A stretch of DNA of 64,000 bases, from assembly GCA_002399405.1 (NCBI GenBank), contig DHDP01000011.1, positions 1 through 64,000 on the forward strand, in the 5' to 3' direction. Under the pieces are notes generated by a model. The model did no database searches and was not told where the DNA came from. It saw nothing but the letters and a program-made list of their open reading frames with translations. The position numbers and the translations under genes were made by a program. Shown here piece by piece: positions 7,375 to 15,908 of this stretch. Every line of letters begins with the position of its first letter. The stretch's first letter is position 1. Source of the DNA: Treponema sp. UBA4873. Its GTDB lineage: Bacteria; Spirochaetota; Spirochaetia; Treponematales; Treponemataceae.

Positions 7375-8368
7375 GTTCTTCTATTATACTAATAACTTCA
7401 TTAACATTATCTGAATTTATCAATTCAATTTCACAACAATTCCCATTCCAAAATTTTTGAACACTTTCTGTTAAATGTTTTACATGATGTTTTTCTATTT
7501 TGCTTTTTACATAATCCTCATCTTTCATAACAACCAAACGTATTTTTTTCTTTGAAAATTGAAAAATTGTTATATTTCTATCCAAAGCAATGGCAATATA
7601 ATATTTCCTACAATTAAACTTTACATTATTATTAACTTCAGTAATTTTTTCTTTAATAATTTGATATGTTTTTTTTATATCATCAGATACGTTTTCTAAA
7701 TGATATTTTTCATCATATTCAATTGAAATATCTTGTTTTTCATCTATTGCTTTATTGACATACGAATAATCAATATTTTCAAATTCTGGATCCATAGTAA
7801 ACAATATTTCGTTTCCAGAAATAAATTTTTTTAATACAATTATTTTTACAAATTTTCCCCAGGTATCATTATATGTATTCATCACATCAGGTAATTCAGA
7901 TTTTTCTCCATCTATTACCAATAATATATTCTGACTTTCTTCAATAAGATCTTTTATAAACTTATATATTTCCTTTTCCTGAAGATATTTTTTAAAATCT
8001 TTTTTCAATAAATCATCATTGTTAATAATTCCAAACAATTTATCTACAAGATCACCTTTATTATTTGATATTTTAAAGAACCCAAAAAACTTAGTAAATT
8101 GTGGGAAAATATGACCATAAAAATCATGTTTTGCAAGTTCTACTTCAACAATATAAAATTCAGGATTTTCTTTATCCGATAAATCAAAGAGAAATCCGTC
8201 AGGAATACAACCACCAAGGCTTTTACTATCAAGTTTCTTTTTAGCATCGATATATATTGAATCCGATCCAAAAAATAACTTTGCATTATTTACCACATCA
8301 TCTTCAAGTTGCTTTTCAAGTTTAATTTCAGCTTCAAGAAACCGTTTTTGCTCTTTGAATATTATCAT
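7352..8368 (-). CDS. Cassette protein, PD-(D/E)XK-like plus DUF5655-like
   Basis: A 338-residue protein. CIPDGFLFDL (Pro56-Asp57) and FYIVEVELAKHD (Glu75, Glu77) resemble the PD...E-x-K core, with Glu in place of Lys at the last position. The C-terminal 100 residues (KYYIAIALDRNITIFQFSKK onward) look like a diverged DUF5655 domain. It is thus a probable distant homologue of the preceding cassette's protein, arriving separately with its own attC. Its last residues (TTAST) are encoded by attC site 9. Enzyme activity is uncertain given the replaced Lys. Confidence 0.6.
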   Translation of the reverse strand: MIIFKEQKRFLEAEIKLEKQLEDDVVNNAKLFFGSDSIYIDAKKKLDSKSLGGCIPDGFLFDLSDKENPEFYIVEVELAKHDFYGHIFPQFTKFFGFFKISNNKGDLVDKLFGIINNDDLLKKDFKKYLQEKEIYKFIKDLIEESQNILLVIDGEKSELPDVMNTYNDTWGKFVKIIVLKKFISGNEILFTMDPEFENIDYSYVNKAIDEKQDISIEYDEKYHLENVSDDIKKTYQIIKEKITEVNNNVKFNCRKYYIAIALDRNITIFQFSKKKIRLVVMKDEDYVKSKIEKHHVKHLTESVQKFWNGNCCEIELINSDNVNEVISIIEELLTTAST

Positions 8369-8399
8369 TTATCTTTCCTTTCCCCCGCCCGGAGGGTCC

Positions 8400-8520
8400 T
8401 TCTAACATGAAATTAAGCTGCAACGCTGTGCCGTAGGCTTGGCGTAATTTGTGCGTAAAAGAGCGAAGCGATAGCACAAATTATGACAAAGGCGTTGTCA
8501 GCTTGAATTTTTTGTTAGGT
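8400..8520 (-). other. attC site 10
   Basis: Palindrome from TTCTAAC (8400-8406) to GTTAGGT (8514-8520). It belongs to the last, attI-proximal cassette visible. Confidence 0.9.
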
Positions 8521-8521
8521 T

Positions 8522-9361
8522 TTATTTTCCTGTTGTTAAAATCCTATAAGCATTATCATAATATTTTGATTGAGTGTCGCTTAAACTAAAAACATATGAA
8601 GAATCTTCACTCCCATATGAATATGTTGAAAATGAAAACTGTATCTTTCCACCCTTCATAAGAATATTATGAATAATATTAGAAGCTGATTTTCCAAATG
8701 TAAAACGATCAGAAGAATTTTTTGCTTCTAGCATACTTGAATCATTTCCTTCACTATCCCTAACTGTAACATATGCTGTTACGGGATATGAATAATCACC
8801 TTTTACTTCAGTATCTCCTGAATATTCGTATAATTTAACAGAAATATCATCTTTACTATCAATTAAGAATCTTATTTTTAATGGAGAATTTGATGTTGCG
8901 GAATTACTAAATTTTCCTGTAAAATCATCTAGATGTGTGAGATATTTATTTTTTGTTTCTTCTCCAAAATCATCTACATAATTCCAAACCCTCCAATTTC
9001 CTGTATTATTTAAATTTGCTAGTCTCTCTTTTTCTGCAGCTTCTTTTTTCTTTTGAATTGCTATTTCATTTTCTTTTTTTTCTATTGTTTTTAATAATGT
9101 TTCATATTCAGCATTTTTTTTTGACTCAGGATGCTTTATAGAAAGAATTGAAATATTTGCTTTTGCCGTTTCAAAATCATTGTTTTTATAAGCATTATCA
9201 ATTATAGATATTAAGCGTTCTTCACCATTTTTTAACTCATCAACTTCTATTTTTAAATTCTCGTTTTCCTTTACCAGTTCATCGTATTTTGATTTTGGTA
9301 CACAACCTATAAATAAAGTTGCTATAAGCATAACTCCTATTATGATTTTTTCTCTTTTCAT
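8522..9361 (-). CDS. Coiled-coil lipoprotein, function unknown
   Basis: A 279-residue protein with a lipoprotein signal (MKREKIIIGVMLIATLFIGC, Cys20). This is followed by a heptad-like coiled coil (about 25-50) and a second Lys/Glu-rich helix (about 85-115). The last 150 residues look like a beta-rich domain (NWRVWNYVDDFGEETKNKYL onward). It is the attI-proximal cassette and so the most recently gained if the integron works in the usual way. The start ATG at 9361 has GGAGGATTAA upstream. Confidence 0.75.
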   Translation of the reverse strand: MKREKIIIGVMLIATLFIGCVPKSKYDELVKENENLKIEVDELKNGEERLISIIDNAYKNNDFETAKANISILSIKHPESKKNAEYETLLKTIEKKENEIAIQKKKEAAEKERLANLNNTGNWRVWNYVDDFGEETKNKYLTHLDDFTGKFSNSATSNSPLKIRFLIDSKDDISVKLYEYSGDTEVKGDYSYPVTAYVTVRDSEGNDSSMLEAKNSSDRFTFGKSASNIIHNILMKGGKIQFSFSTYSYGSEDSSYVFSLSDTQSKYYDNAYRILTTGK

Positions 9362-9419
9362 TTAATCCTCCAATATTTCTTTGAAAAAAGTAATTTATTA
9401 AGAAGTGGCTTTGCCATCA

Positions 9420-9426
9420 ACCTAAC
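9420..9426 (-). other. Core recombination site at the array boundary
   Basis: ACCTAAC on the plus strand (GTTAGGT on the minus strand) exactly matches the R'' box of attC site 10, so it is the R' half of the junction where the last cassette inserted. To its right there is no attC palindrome, so this is either attI or a decayed attC. Confidence 0.65.
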
Positions 9427-11057
9427 ATTAATTCGCCAGTTCCGTCTAACTTCCGTATTTCTGTCCGTATAACTTCCCGCCAACACTCCCAATCTGTTCC
9501 ATTACAAAAGATTATCCTCCCGCCTCCGAAAGTTATACTGTTCACTACTAAAACTCTTTTGTGCATACCTTCCCCATTTGCACTAATGACCAAATATCAT
9601 TGATGAAGGAGAAAAATAAAAAGAAGTTCCGCGCCGCCGAAACAGGCTGCAGAGCTTCAGGTTCCATACAGGATGATTCTATAAGCAAGTACAGCAATTG
9701 AAGGAATCATGTAATTGTTCTTATTATATCACATAACTTTCAAAAAGCTATTCATATTCGATGGATGTTTCTCGAATTTCTGTAAAAATCGGCGTCGACT
9801 TAACAAGTATACATGAATATAGTTTTGTTATCTATGAGTACTTGTGATACCACTGACTTTCTGTCTGCGGAACATATGACGTTGCGTATTGGGGGGTAGT
9901 TTTCTGTCTAATCTCCTAAGCTAAAACGAAGACTCATCCTATACAAAATCGGAGCTCGGATATCCCCCGCCCCTGAAATGCATTTTTCTTTCCTACTGCA
10001 GCCGCACCGTTATTCCGACCGCTGTGCACGACCCCGCTCCTGCAAGGAATCCGAATGAAAAATCAACAGTCAGATCCCTGAACATCCGCTTCTTCACCGA
10101 AGCAAACGTATTGTCAATTCTCCTACAGCATCCCGGCACCGGATGCCGCGGCGAGTACTGCTGCTGTATATAAAAAATTTCAGGACGGTGGGATGACTTC
10201 CTGCAGCGTCACAGGGACGGTCTGTAGACATTCTGCAGCCAGCATGAAGCGTCAATCTGAAGGAATGCGTTCTTCACAATCCCGCCAGCATTGAGCGCTT
10301 CATTCATACTGATATGCGTTATGCCGCACGCAATTGTCTTCATCTTCATATGCGCACCGATTCCGCCGTAAGTCCGCGCTCCTCTCTGCGAAAACTGCCG
10401 TACATCTTTAAAAGTTCGACGGCTGTCTGAACGTCCCGCTCAACGGAACATACCGATAACGACGATCACTGAAACAGCATGGAAAAAGAAGTTTGTCATA
10501 ACAACGTAGTACTGCATGAAAAAGTCTGACCGGAAGTCCTTTGCTTACCGGCAGGTAAACAGAAAGCCTTATCTTCTGTCAAATGGAAACCGGACTTTTT
10601 TGGTGTACCGTTCCGTTTCAGGGAATGCTGAAACTGCAATAAAATAAATGGGAATATGAACGTCCAGGGGATGAAGATGGGTTTCTGACGGCATGAAGTT
10701 GAGATTCCCATCGTCTAAGAATGAGATTCCCGTCGCCTGAAGCTAAGATCCTCACCGTCTGAAACTGCGATTCGCGCGACCTGAAGACGAGATTCCCGCC
10801 CGAAAGTAAAGTTCTTACCGTCTGAAGACGAGCCGATACGGAGCACTGTAATTCGTGTACAATAAACCGTCCTGTCTGTATTCCGAATATACCGGTAAGC
10901 TGATATGCCATTCTGCGGACGAGGGACTTAAGATTAAGTTCCGCAATTTGAATATTACTTGACAAACTTTGCAGACGGACACTTTTTGAATACCGTATGC
11001 AGATGCACTTGGATTTTCGTTCTTGCTCATTCTGCCGGCAGTGTTTACAATAAGACC
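9427..11057. other. Decayed, largely non-coding stretch
   Basis: About 1.6 kb without a convincing gene and with no integrase. I see short open stretches only. One on the minus strand at about 9998-10140 ends in a sequence like a protein C-terminus (FSFGFLAGAGSCTAVGITVR then stop). Its upstream frame is broken, so it may be the tail of a lost gene. At about 9750-9850 (plus) there is a 28-codon open piece. A 22-bp tandem repeat lies at 10694-10835. The stretch is best read as a graveyard between the array and the stable chromosome. Confidence 0.5.
10694..10835. repeat. 22-bp degenerate tandem repeat, about 6.5 copies
   Basis: Units begin at 10694, 10716, 10738, 10760, 10782, 10801 and 10823. 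The consensus is close to TGAAGNTGAGATTCCCGTCG plus two bases; unit 5 is 3 bases short. There is no spacer between units and the period is not a multiple of three. It lies in non-coding DNA. Confidence 0.8.
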
Positions 11058-12539
11058 ATGAAAATGCATGCTGATTATACATCGCCTTTCGGCAATAGAA
11101 TTCCTTACGTGTCGGTTTGCTTTGCATGGGTCAGATATCACCTCTGCCGTTTTCTTTTTGCAAAAGACGACACGCCTGTCGTTCCGGCTGCGGTTCAGAC
11201 GGGAGAAGTATATAAAGATTTCGGTATGCTTACGATTGTCGATAAAAACAAAACAACGGAGCAGGTGCAGGATATAAATCCGCAAAACGCGCTTATTATC
11301 GGTACAGTACGTATGGGATTCGGACACTGGCGCATGGCGATTGCAATGGCGTCGGCGGCCCATCATCTCGGGTATACGCCGTACCTGCTCGACATTATGT
11401 CGTTCGACGGCAGCACGGCGCAGAAGTCAATCCGCTTTCTTGAATACTGGTATGATGTGTTCTCCCGCATTTCTCAGAAATCGAAATGGTTCAATAAGCA
11501 CATATGGGAACATGCGACGTCGACCGGCGGCAGAAGTCTCAGGTCGTGCGTCTACGAGCGGTGTCTGTCGCAGCTGTTCACTCCTATTTTTATTAATTTT
11601 CCGAAAAACATTCCGCTGCTCTCACTGCACCCGTGGATCGGACATGCCGCCGTCTTATGCGACATGAAAAACATTGTGAGCATTATTCCGGACAATCTGC
11701 CGCTGGCATTCTGGCTTGTCGAAGGAACGCGACATACGGTACAGTCGCCGTCGGCATATATGGGATACCGTACGCTGCTTTCGATGGATGCGCACTATCC
11801 TGTAACAAACTGCATGCTGCAAGGGTCCCTGATTGAAGCGGGACATTACGTCGACTACGAAATCGTCTCCACGATAGAACACGACTGCAGCAGCAGGCTC
11901 GAACGATGCAGAAAGCGCGAACCGCGCCGTTTTCTTTTAACGATGGGCGGTGCAGGTGCTCAGGCCCGGCGGTTTTCAGATATTATCCGTACGTGCCGTC
12001 CTTCAATAGAATCGGGAAAAGCGTCCTTTTTTATAAACATGGGCGACCACAAAGGACGATGGGCAGAACTCAGGGAAGAACTCGACAGGGATGGAATCGC
12101 ATATACGATGCACACGGACTGGGAACTGACGAAGCAATTCGTTGCCGATGCTTCGGACGGTTATATCAGGGGAATACACATTTTTCTTCATGATGATTTT
12201 TATGCGGCGGTCTATCTCACAAACCTGCTCATGCGCGTGAGCGACATTATGATAACAAAGCCGAGCGAACTTTCATTCTATCCTGTTCCGAAACTGTTCA
12301 TCCAGCGGGTCGGCAGACACGAAGCATGGGGTGCAATCCGAGGCTCGGAAATCGGTGACGGCACAATTGAAACCGACAGCGAAACGGATCTGCACAGAAC
12401 GCTTCTCACTCTTATAGACAGCAGCGATCTGCTTGAGATGTACATACGCCATATCAGGCTGAATGCGGACGCGGGTGTGTACAACGGAGCGTACAATGCC
12501 GTCGCGTTCGCCGAGCAGCCTCCGCAGCAGCAGGCCTAA
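11058..12539 (+). CDS. Glycosyltransferase-like protein
   Basis: A 493-residue protein. ALIIGTVRMGFGHWRMAIAM near residue 77 resembles the G-x-G-H loop that opens the first Rossmann half in MurG/MGDG-synthase-like glycosyltransferases. LTMGGAGAQARRF (about 295) and ITKPSELSFYP (about 400) resemble the second-half donor-binding loops. The substrate is unknown; a lipid or cell-envelope sugar transfer is an inference. The ATG at 11058 is chosen because homology-like sequence starts only after it. It has no clear ribosome-binding site, but a TACAAT box ends 7 bases upstream. Confidence 0.65.
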   Translation: MKMHADYTSPFGNRIPYVSVCFAWVRYHLCRFLFAKDDTPVVPAAVQTGEVYKDFGMLTIVDKNKTTEQVQDINPQNALIIGTVRMGFGHWRMAIAMASAAHHLGYTPYLLDIMSFDGSTAQKSIRFLEYWYDVFSRISQKSKWFNKHIWEHATSTGGRSLRSCVYERCLSQLFTPIFINFPKNIPLLSLHPWIGHAAVLCDMKNIVSIIPDNLPLAFWLVEGTRHTVQSPSAYMGYRTLLSMDAHYPVTNCMLQGSLIEAGHYVDYEIVSTIEHDCSSRLERCRKREPRRFLLTMGGAGAQARRFSDIIRTCRPSIESGKASFFINMGDHKGRWAELREELDRDGIAYTMHTDWELTKQFVADASDGYIRGIHIFLHDDFYAAVYLTNLLMRVSDIMITKPSELSFYPVPKLFIQRVGRHEAWGAIRGSEIGDGTIETDSETDLHRTLLTLIDSSDLLEMYIRHIRLNADAGVYNGAYNAVAFAEQPPQQQA

Positions 12540-12544
12540 AACGC

Positions 12545-12584
12545 AAAAAGCCGTCGGCAGCTGCGAGGCTGTGACGGCTTTTTT
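12545..12584. terminator. Bidirectional rho-independent terminator
   Basis: AAAAAGCCGTC at 12545-12555 pairs with GACGGCTTTTTT ending at 12584. It sits between convergent genes, the glycosyltransferase-like gene and gltX, and has T-tracts in both readings. Confidence 0.9.
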
Positions 12585-12599
12585 ATGTGCCTGATCCCG

Positions 12600-14177
12600 T
12601 CAGAACGTTTTGAGTGTGCGCTCTATTCTTTCTATTGAACGGTCGACACCGAGAATGAGGATTGAACCGATAAGAGGCGGGCTTACACGGCTTCCCGTCA
12701 CCGCCATGCGGATCGGCATCATAAAGTCGCCCATCTTCACGCCCATGCTTTCCGCAGTCGTTCGGGCAAGTTCCTCTGCTGCCTCGTGATCCAGCCCCGG
12801 AAGCGCCTTAACAAAATCCTTCGCTTTTTCAAGTATTTCCTTTGTTTTTGAAGCATCGAGTTTTTTCGGCACGATGTCCGATACGGGAGGAACTGCAGGC
12901 TCTGTAAACAGAAAATGCACCATCTCCGCGGCGTCGGTAAGGTAATGCAGACGTTCCTTGATGAGCGGCATAAGTTCCATGAGAGCCGCCTTTACGCCGG
13001 CATCGGACATATGCATGCTTTTGTCGGTGCACACCGGCTCGCCGTCGTCGCCGAGCGAAATGCCTGAATACGCCGGTCCCACGTGCGGTGCGGGGAACTC
13101 TTCGGTAACGTTTACAGGCAGCGCCGCGTCGCCTGTACCTGTAATGAACGGCAGCGTCCATTTGTACAAATCCTCATCGGACAGAAGGCGGATATACTGA
13201 CCGTTGTACCATTCGAGTTTCTTATAGTCGAATACTGCAGGAGATTTATTAAGATGCTCGATTCTGAATCCCTTGCAAAGTTCGTCGAGCGTGTACATAT
13301 CCTTTCCGTCTTCGTACGAACAGCCGAGCATGGCAACGTAATTAATAATCGCCTGCGGGAGGTAGCCGCGCGCGCGAAATTCGTTCACGCTTGTCGCTCC
13401 GTGGCGCTTCGATAGCTTCTGTCCGTCTTTTCCGTTGACCATCGGCAGGTGGCAGAACTCGGGATGCTCCCAGCCGAACGCGCGGTACAGCTGCACGTGA
13501 AGCGGAGTCGAAGGTATCCATTCCTGCGCGCGCATGACGTGCGTAATGTGCATGAAATGATCGTCAACAATGTTCGCAAGGTGATACGTCGGGAATCCGT
13601 CGCTCTTGAGCAGAACGGGATCGGGACTGATGTCCTCGTTCTTCCACGTAATGTCGCCGAGCAGATAATCGTGGAATTTCGTCTCACCCGTAAGCGGCAC
13701 TTTCAGGCGGATGACGTACGGTTTTCCCGCGTCGAGGTTCGCCTTAATTTCCTCCGGCGTCAGATTGCGGCAGTAACGGTCGTATCCCGGAGCCATTTTA
13801 TTTTCAGTCTGAATCTTGCGGATGCGCTCAAGCCGCTCCTCGTCGCAGAAACAGTAATACGCCTCGCCCTTTTCCACAAGCTCGTACGCGTATTTTTTGT
13901 ACATCTCGAAACGCTCGCTCTGGACATACGGACCGTACGGACCGCCCTTTTCACCGCCCTCGTCCCATTCCAGCCCGAGCCATGCCATTGTGTCGTACAG
14001 ATTTTTAACAAATTTCTCGTCGTACCGCGTGCGGTCCGTATCCTCAAGGCGCAGAATGAATTTACCGCCCTGTGATTTTGCGAACAGATAGTTGAAAAGC
14101 GCGGTGCGGACGCCGCCGATATGCTGCATTCCCGTCGGCGACGGAGCGTAACGGACACGAACTTCTTTATTTTCCAT
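12600..14177 (-). CDS. gltX: Glutamyl-tRNA synthetase
   Basis: A 525-residue class I synthetase that charges tRNA-Glu. The HIGH-type motif is HIGG (19-22) in YAPSPTGMQHIGGVRTALFN and the KMSKS-type motif is KLSKR (near 258). The catalytic half is intact, and the C-terminal helical anticodon-binding region is present. The ATG at 14177 sits behind a GGGGA site; four residues upstream would need a TTG start. Length is normal for bacterial GltX, slightly long, as in spirochaetes. Confidence 0.97.
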   Translation of the reverse strand: MENKEVRVRYAPSPTGMQHIGGVRTALFNYLFAKSQGGKFILRLEDTDRTRYDEKFVKNLYDTMAWLGLEWDEGGEKGGPYGPYVQSERFEMYKKYAYELVEKGEAYYCFCDEERLERIRKIQTENKMAPGYDRYCRNLTPEEIKANLDAGKPYVIRLKVPLTGETKFHDYLLGDITWKNEDISPDPVLLKSDGFPTYHLANIVDDHFMHITHVMRAQEWIPSTPLHVQLYRAFGWEHPEFCHLPMVNGKDGQKLSKRHGATSVNEFRARGYLPQAIINYVAMLGCSYEDGKDMYTLDELCKGFRIEHLNKSPAVFDYKKLEWYNGQYIRLLSDEDLYKWTLPFITGTGDAALPVNVTEEFPAPHVGPAYSGISLGDDGEPVCTDKSMHMSDAGVKAALMELMPLIKERLHYLTDAAEMVHFLFTEPAVPPVSDIVPKKLDASKTKEILEKAKDFVKALPGLDHEAAEELARTTAESMGVKMGDFMMPIRMAVTGSRVSPPLIGSILILGVDRSIERIERTLKTF

Positions 14178-14197
14178 AAGAATCCCCAAAAATATGA

Positions 14198-14510
14198 TTA
14201 ATTTGTGAAAGTTCTACTATTATATAAGAATGACAGGTTCCCCGCAAGCGATTCGAATAGACCTTTACAGCCGGCGCTGATGTCCGCGTAGGTCTCGTCG
14301 AAATTGCCGGTAAACCAGGGATCGGCTACGTCGCGGGACTGGCCGCTGTACTCGAGGAGTTTGTGCATTTTATGTCTGCGGTCGGGGCCGAAGCAGCGGC
14401 GCATGTTCCGAATGTTCTCGTCGCGGCGGAATCAATCACAAAATCTTCCTGCATGCCGGCTTCCGCTGCAAGGTGCTTCATGAAGAATTCCGCCATGGGC
14501 GATCGTCGGA
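14198..14510 (-). pseudogene. Low-molecular-weight tyrosine phosphatase, decayed
   Basis: Two pieces of one gene survive in different frames. The N-terminal piece reads RSPMAEFFMKHLAAEAG, the stretch just after the CxxxxxCRS phosphatase loop. The C-terminal piece reads DENIRNMRRCFGPDRRHKMH and then DPWFTGNFDETYADI, the family's DP(W/Y) acid-loop region. About 60 residues between them are missing and the frame changes at the join (near 14410). The P-loop cysteine region is replaced by a palindrome. The gltX promoter lies at the 3' end of this remnant. Confidence 0.85.
14219..14247 (-). promoter_or_regulatory. gltX promoter
   Basis: On the minus strand TTGCGG (14247-14242), a 17-bp spacer and TATAAT (14224-14219) lie 42 bases upstream of the gltX start. 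Sigma-70-like elements with consensus spacing. Confidence 0.65.
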
Positions 14511-14538
14511 AAAGGACATCGTGTCCTTTTCCGACGAT
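14502..14538. repeat. Perfect 17-bp inverted repeat
   Basis: ATCGTCGGAAAAGGACA at 14502-14518 is followed by a 3-base loop and its exact complement at 14522-14538. A second shorter inverted repeat (GCGAAAACC with GGTTTTCGC) follows. There is no T-tract, so it is not a standard terminator. It sits where the phosphatase active-site loop should be encoded. Confidence 0.85.
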
Positions 14539-14639
14539 GCGAAAACCTGTGTAGCATATTTATGCGGCGGGACGGGTTTTCGCGTCAAGGGCGCACATCC
14601 TTGTGCTTGCCGGGATTTAATCAAAATGCTGATTTGGCA

Positions 14640-15671
14640 TCAGGCTGACTCGCGTTCGACGAGATTCAGCGGAAGAAGTACGCTCATTGCGTTCTCATCC
14701 TGCCCTGCTGTTTTATTAACAATCATCTCGACGGCACGGGCACCCATTGCTTTTTTCTGTACGTTGATTGTCGTAAGCGGCGGATTCGTGTACTCGGCCA
14801 TTTCAATATTGTCGATGCTTACGACGGCCGTTTCTGCGGGAACGGCGATGCGGTTTTTGTTCAGATAGCGGAGTATGCCGATTGCGACTTCGTCGGAACC
14901 GGCACATACGGCACGCGGGAGTCTGCTGCCGATCTTTTCCATGGCAAATATTCCCGCGCGCATGTCGACGGCTCCTTCCACGATGCACGACGTCAAATCG
15001 CTGCGGCCATGTTCGAGAAGCGCCTGTTTGAATCCGGACACGCGCTCGTCGAGCTCTCCGACGTACGCAACGTCGCCGTATCCCTTTTCCAGCAGATACG
15101 AAACGGCACGGAAGGCGGCCTCCCGGCGGCTGAATCCGACAGACGAAAGTCCCTCATGCTGCCATTCGACACACACGACGGGCGGAATCCGGCCCCGGAT
15201 TTCTTCAATCAGTTTCTCGTCGTCGGAAGTTTTCAGACACTGGTCCACGGCGACAAGAATCAGTCCGCTTATTTCTTCAGGATGAATCAGTTCGTTGAAA
15301 AGTATGGGATTCTTAAGTTCGTCAAAAAATCTGATGAAACGGACATGATAGCCGTTTTCGTAAGCGGCTGTATGAATTCCCGCCAGTATTTCCGCGTAAT
15401 ACGGGCGCAGAAATACATCGGCACTGCTGAGTATGACGCCCAGCTGCCTGTCTGCAAGCGCCGCATTTCCGAGCTGAAGGGCCTGTGCGTATTTGTTGGG
15501 CTTATAGCCGAGCTCAGCAATCGCATCGAGGATGCGCCGGCGTGTCTCGGGTGCAACCGATTTTCCTTCCGTATTATTCAGCACGTACGAAACCATGCTG
15601 CGCGTCACGCCTGAAGCGCGGGCTACATCGTTCTGGGTCACCGGTTTATGTACTTTTTCAGTATTTATCAT
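14640..15671 (-). CDS. LacI-family transcriptional regulator
   Basis: A 343-residue repressor-type protein. The N-terminal helix-turn-helix is VTQNDVARASGVTRSMVSYV with the hinge ETRRRILDAIAELGYKPN; residues 75-340 form a periplasmic-binding-protein-like effector domain. It probably binds a sugar. It lies next to the arabinan operon and may control it or another locus. The start ATG at 15671 has GAAGAG about 8 bases upstream. A GC-rich hairpin with a T-tract (15734-15763) lies in its leader. Confidence 0.92.
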   Translation of the reverse strand: MINTEKVHKPVTQNDVARASGVTRSMVSYVLNNTEGKSVAPETRRRILDAIAELGYKPNKYAQALQLGNAALADRQLGVILSSADVFLRPYYAEILAGIHTAAYENGYHVRFIRFFDELKNPILFNELIHPEEISGLILVAVDQCLKTSDDEKLIEEIRGRIPPVVCVEWQHEGLSSVGFSRREAAFRAVSYLLEKGYGDVAYVGELDERVSGFKQALLEHGRSDLTSCIVEGAVDMRAGIFAMEKIGSRLPRAVCAGSDEVAIGILRYLNKNRIAVPAETAVVSIDNIEMAEYTNPPLTTINVQKKAMGARAVEMIVNKTAGQDENAMSVLLPLNLVERESA

Positions 15672-15733
15672 CTATAAAACTCTTCTATAATGATACTTCT
15701 GAATAGTAGTGGAAAATTCCATTTCCTGCAATG

Positions 15734-15763
15734 CAAAAAAAGGGGCCCTGCCGACGGCAGGGC
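15734..15763 (-). terminator. Terminator-like hairpin upstream of lacI-type gene
   Basis: On the minus strand GCCCTGCC pairs with GGCAGGGC around a 3-base loop, followed by CCC and a run of seven T. With no gene reading into it from the right on this strand, it may act as an attenuator in the regulator leader or end antisense transcripts from the divergent promoter. Confidence 0.6.
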
Positions 15764-15908
15764 TCCAGAAAGGAGAGGAGAAAGCAAATTAGATTACGTT
15801 TGCTCTTGCATTTACTGTATAAACCGTATGTACCTGTAAAAGTTACAAAAAAATCAGCGTGTCCCCGGTACTTTTCAAATTTCGGCAATTCTCATATACT
15901 TTATATAA

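Larger units (their letters stand above)
1..9426 (-). mobile_element. Integron gene-cassette array, ten cassettes
   Basis: Ten minus-strand cassettes are separated by palindromic attC sites that start and end in RYYYAAC/GTTRRRY-like core boxes. Read on the minus strand each cassette is gene then attC. For every fully visible cassette the R'' box of its attC is the exact complement of the R' box at the cassette start: GTTGGAC with GTCCAAC, GTTAGCG with CGCTAAC, GTTATGC with GCATAAC, GTTCTAC with GTAGAAC, GTTAGGT with ACCTAAC. This is the signature of cassettes that circularise and insert. The DNA is much richer in AT than the rest of the window. The array continues past the left edge; its attI-proximal end is near 9426. 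No integrase gene is present here. Confidence 0.92.

Noticed and set aside
1..8520. Repeated palindromes as REP/BIME elements or terminators
   Set aside because: They sit once per cassette, end in matched core boxes and differ in interior between cassettes, which fits attC and not REP elements.
9750..9850. Transposase N-terminus (IS110-like)
   Set aside because: Only 28 codons with a vague likeness; nothing follows in frame.
10618..11366. Overlapping minus-strand frames of 169 and 183 codons
   Set aside because: They run through the 22-bp repeat and the start of the glycosyltransferase-like gene and resemble no protein.
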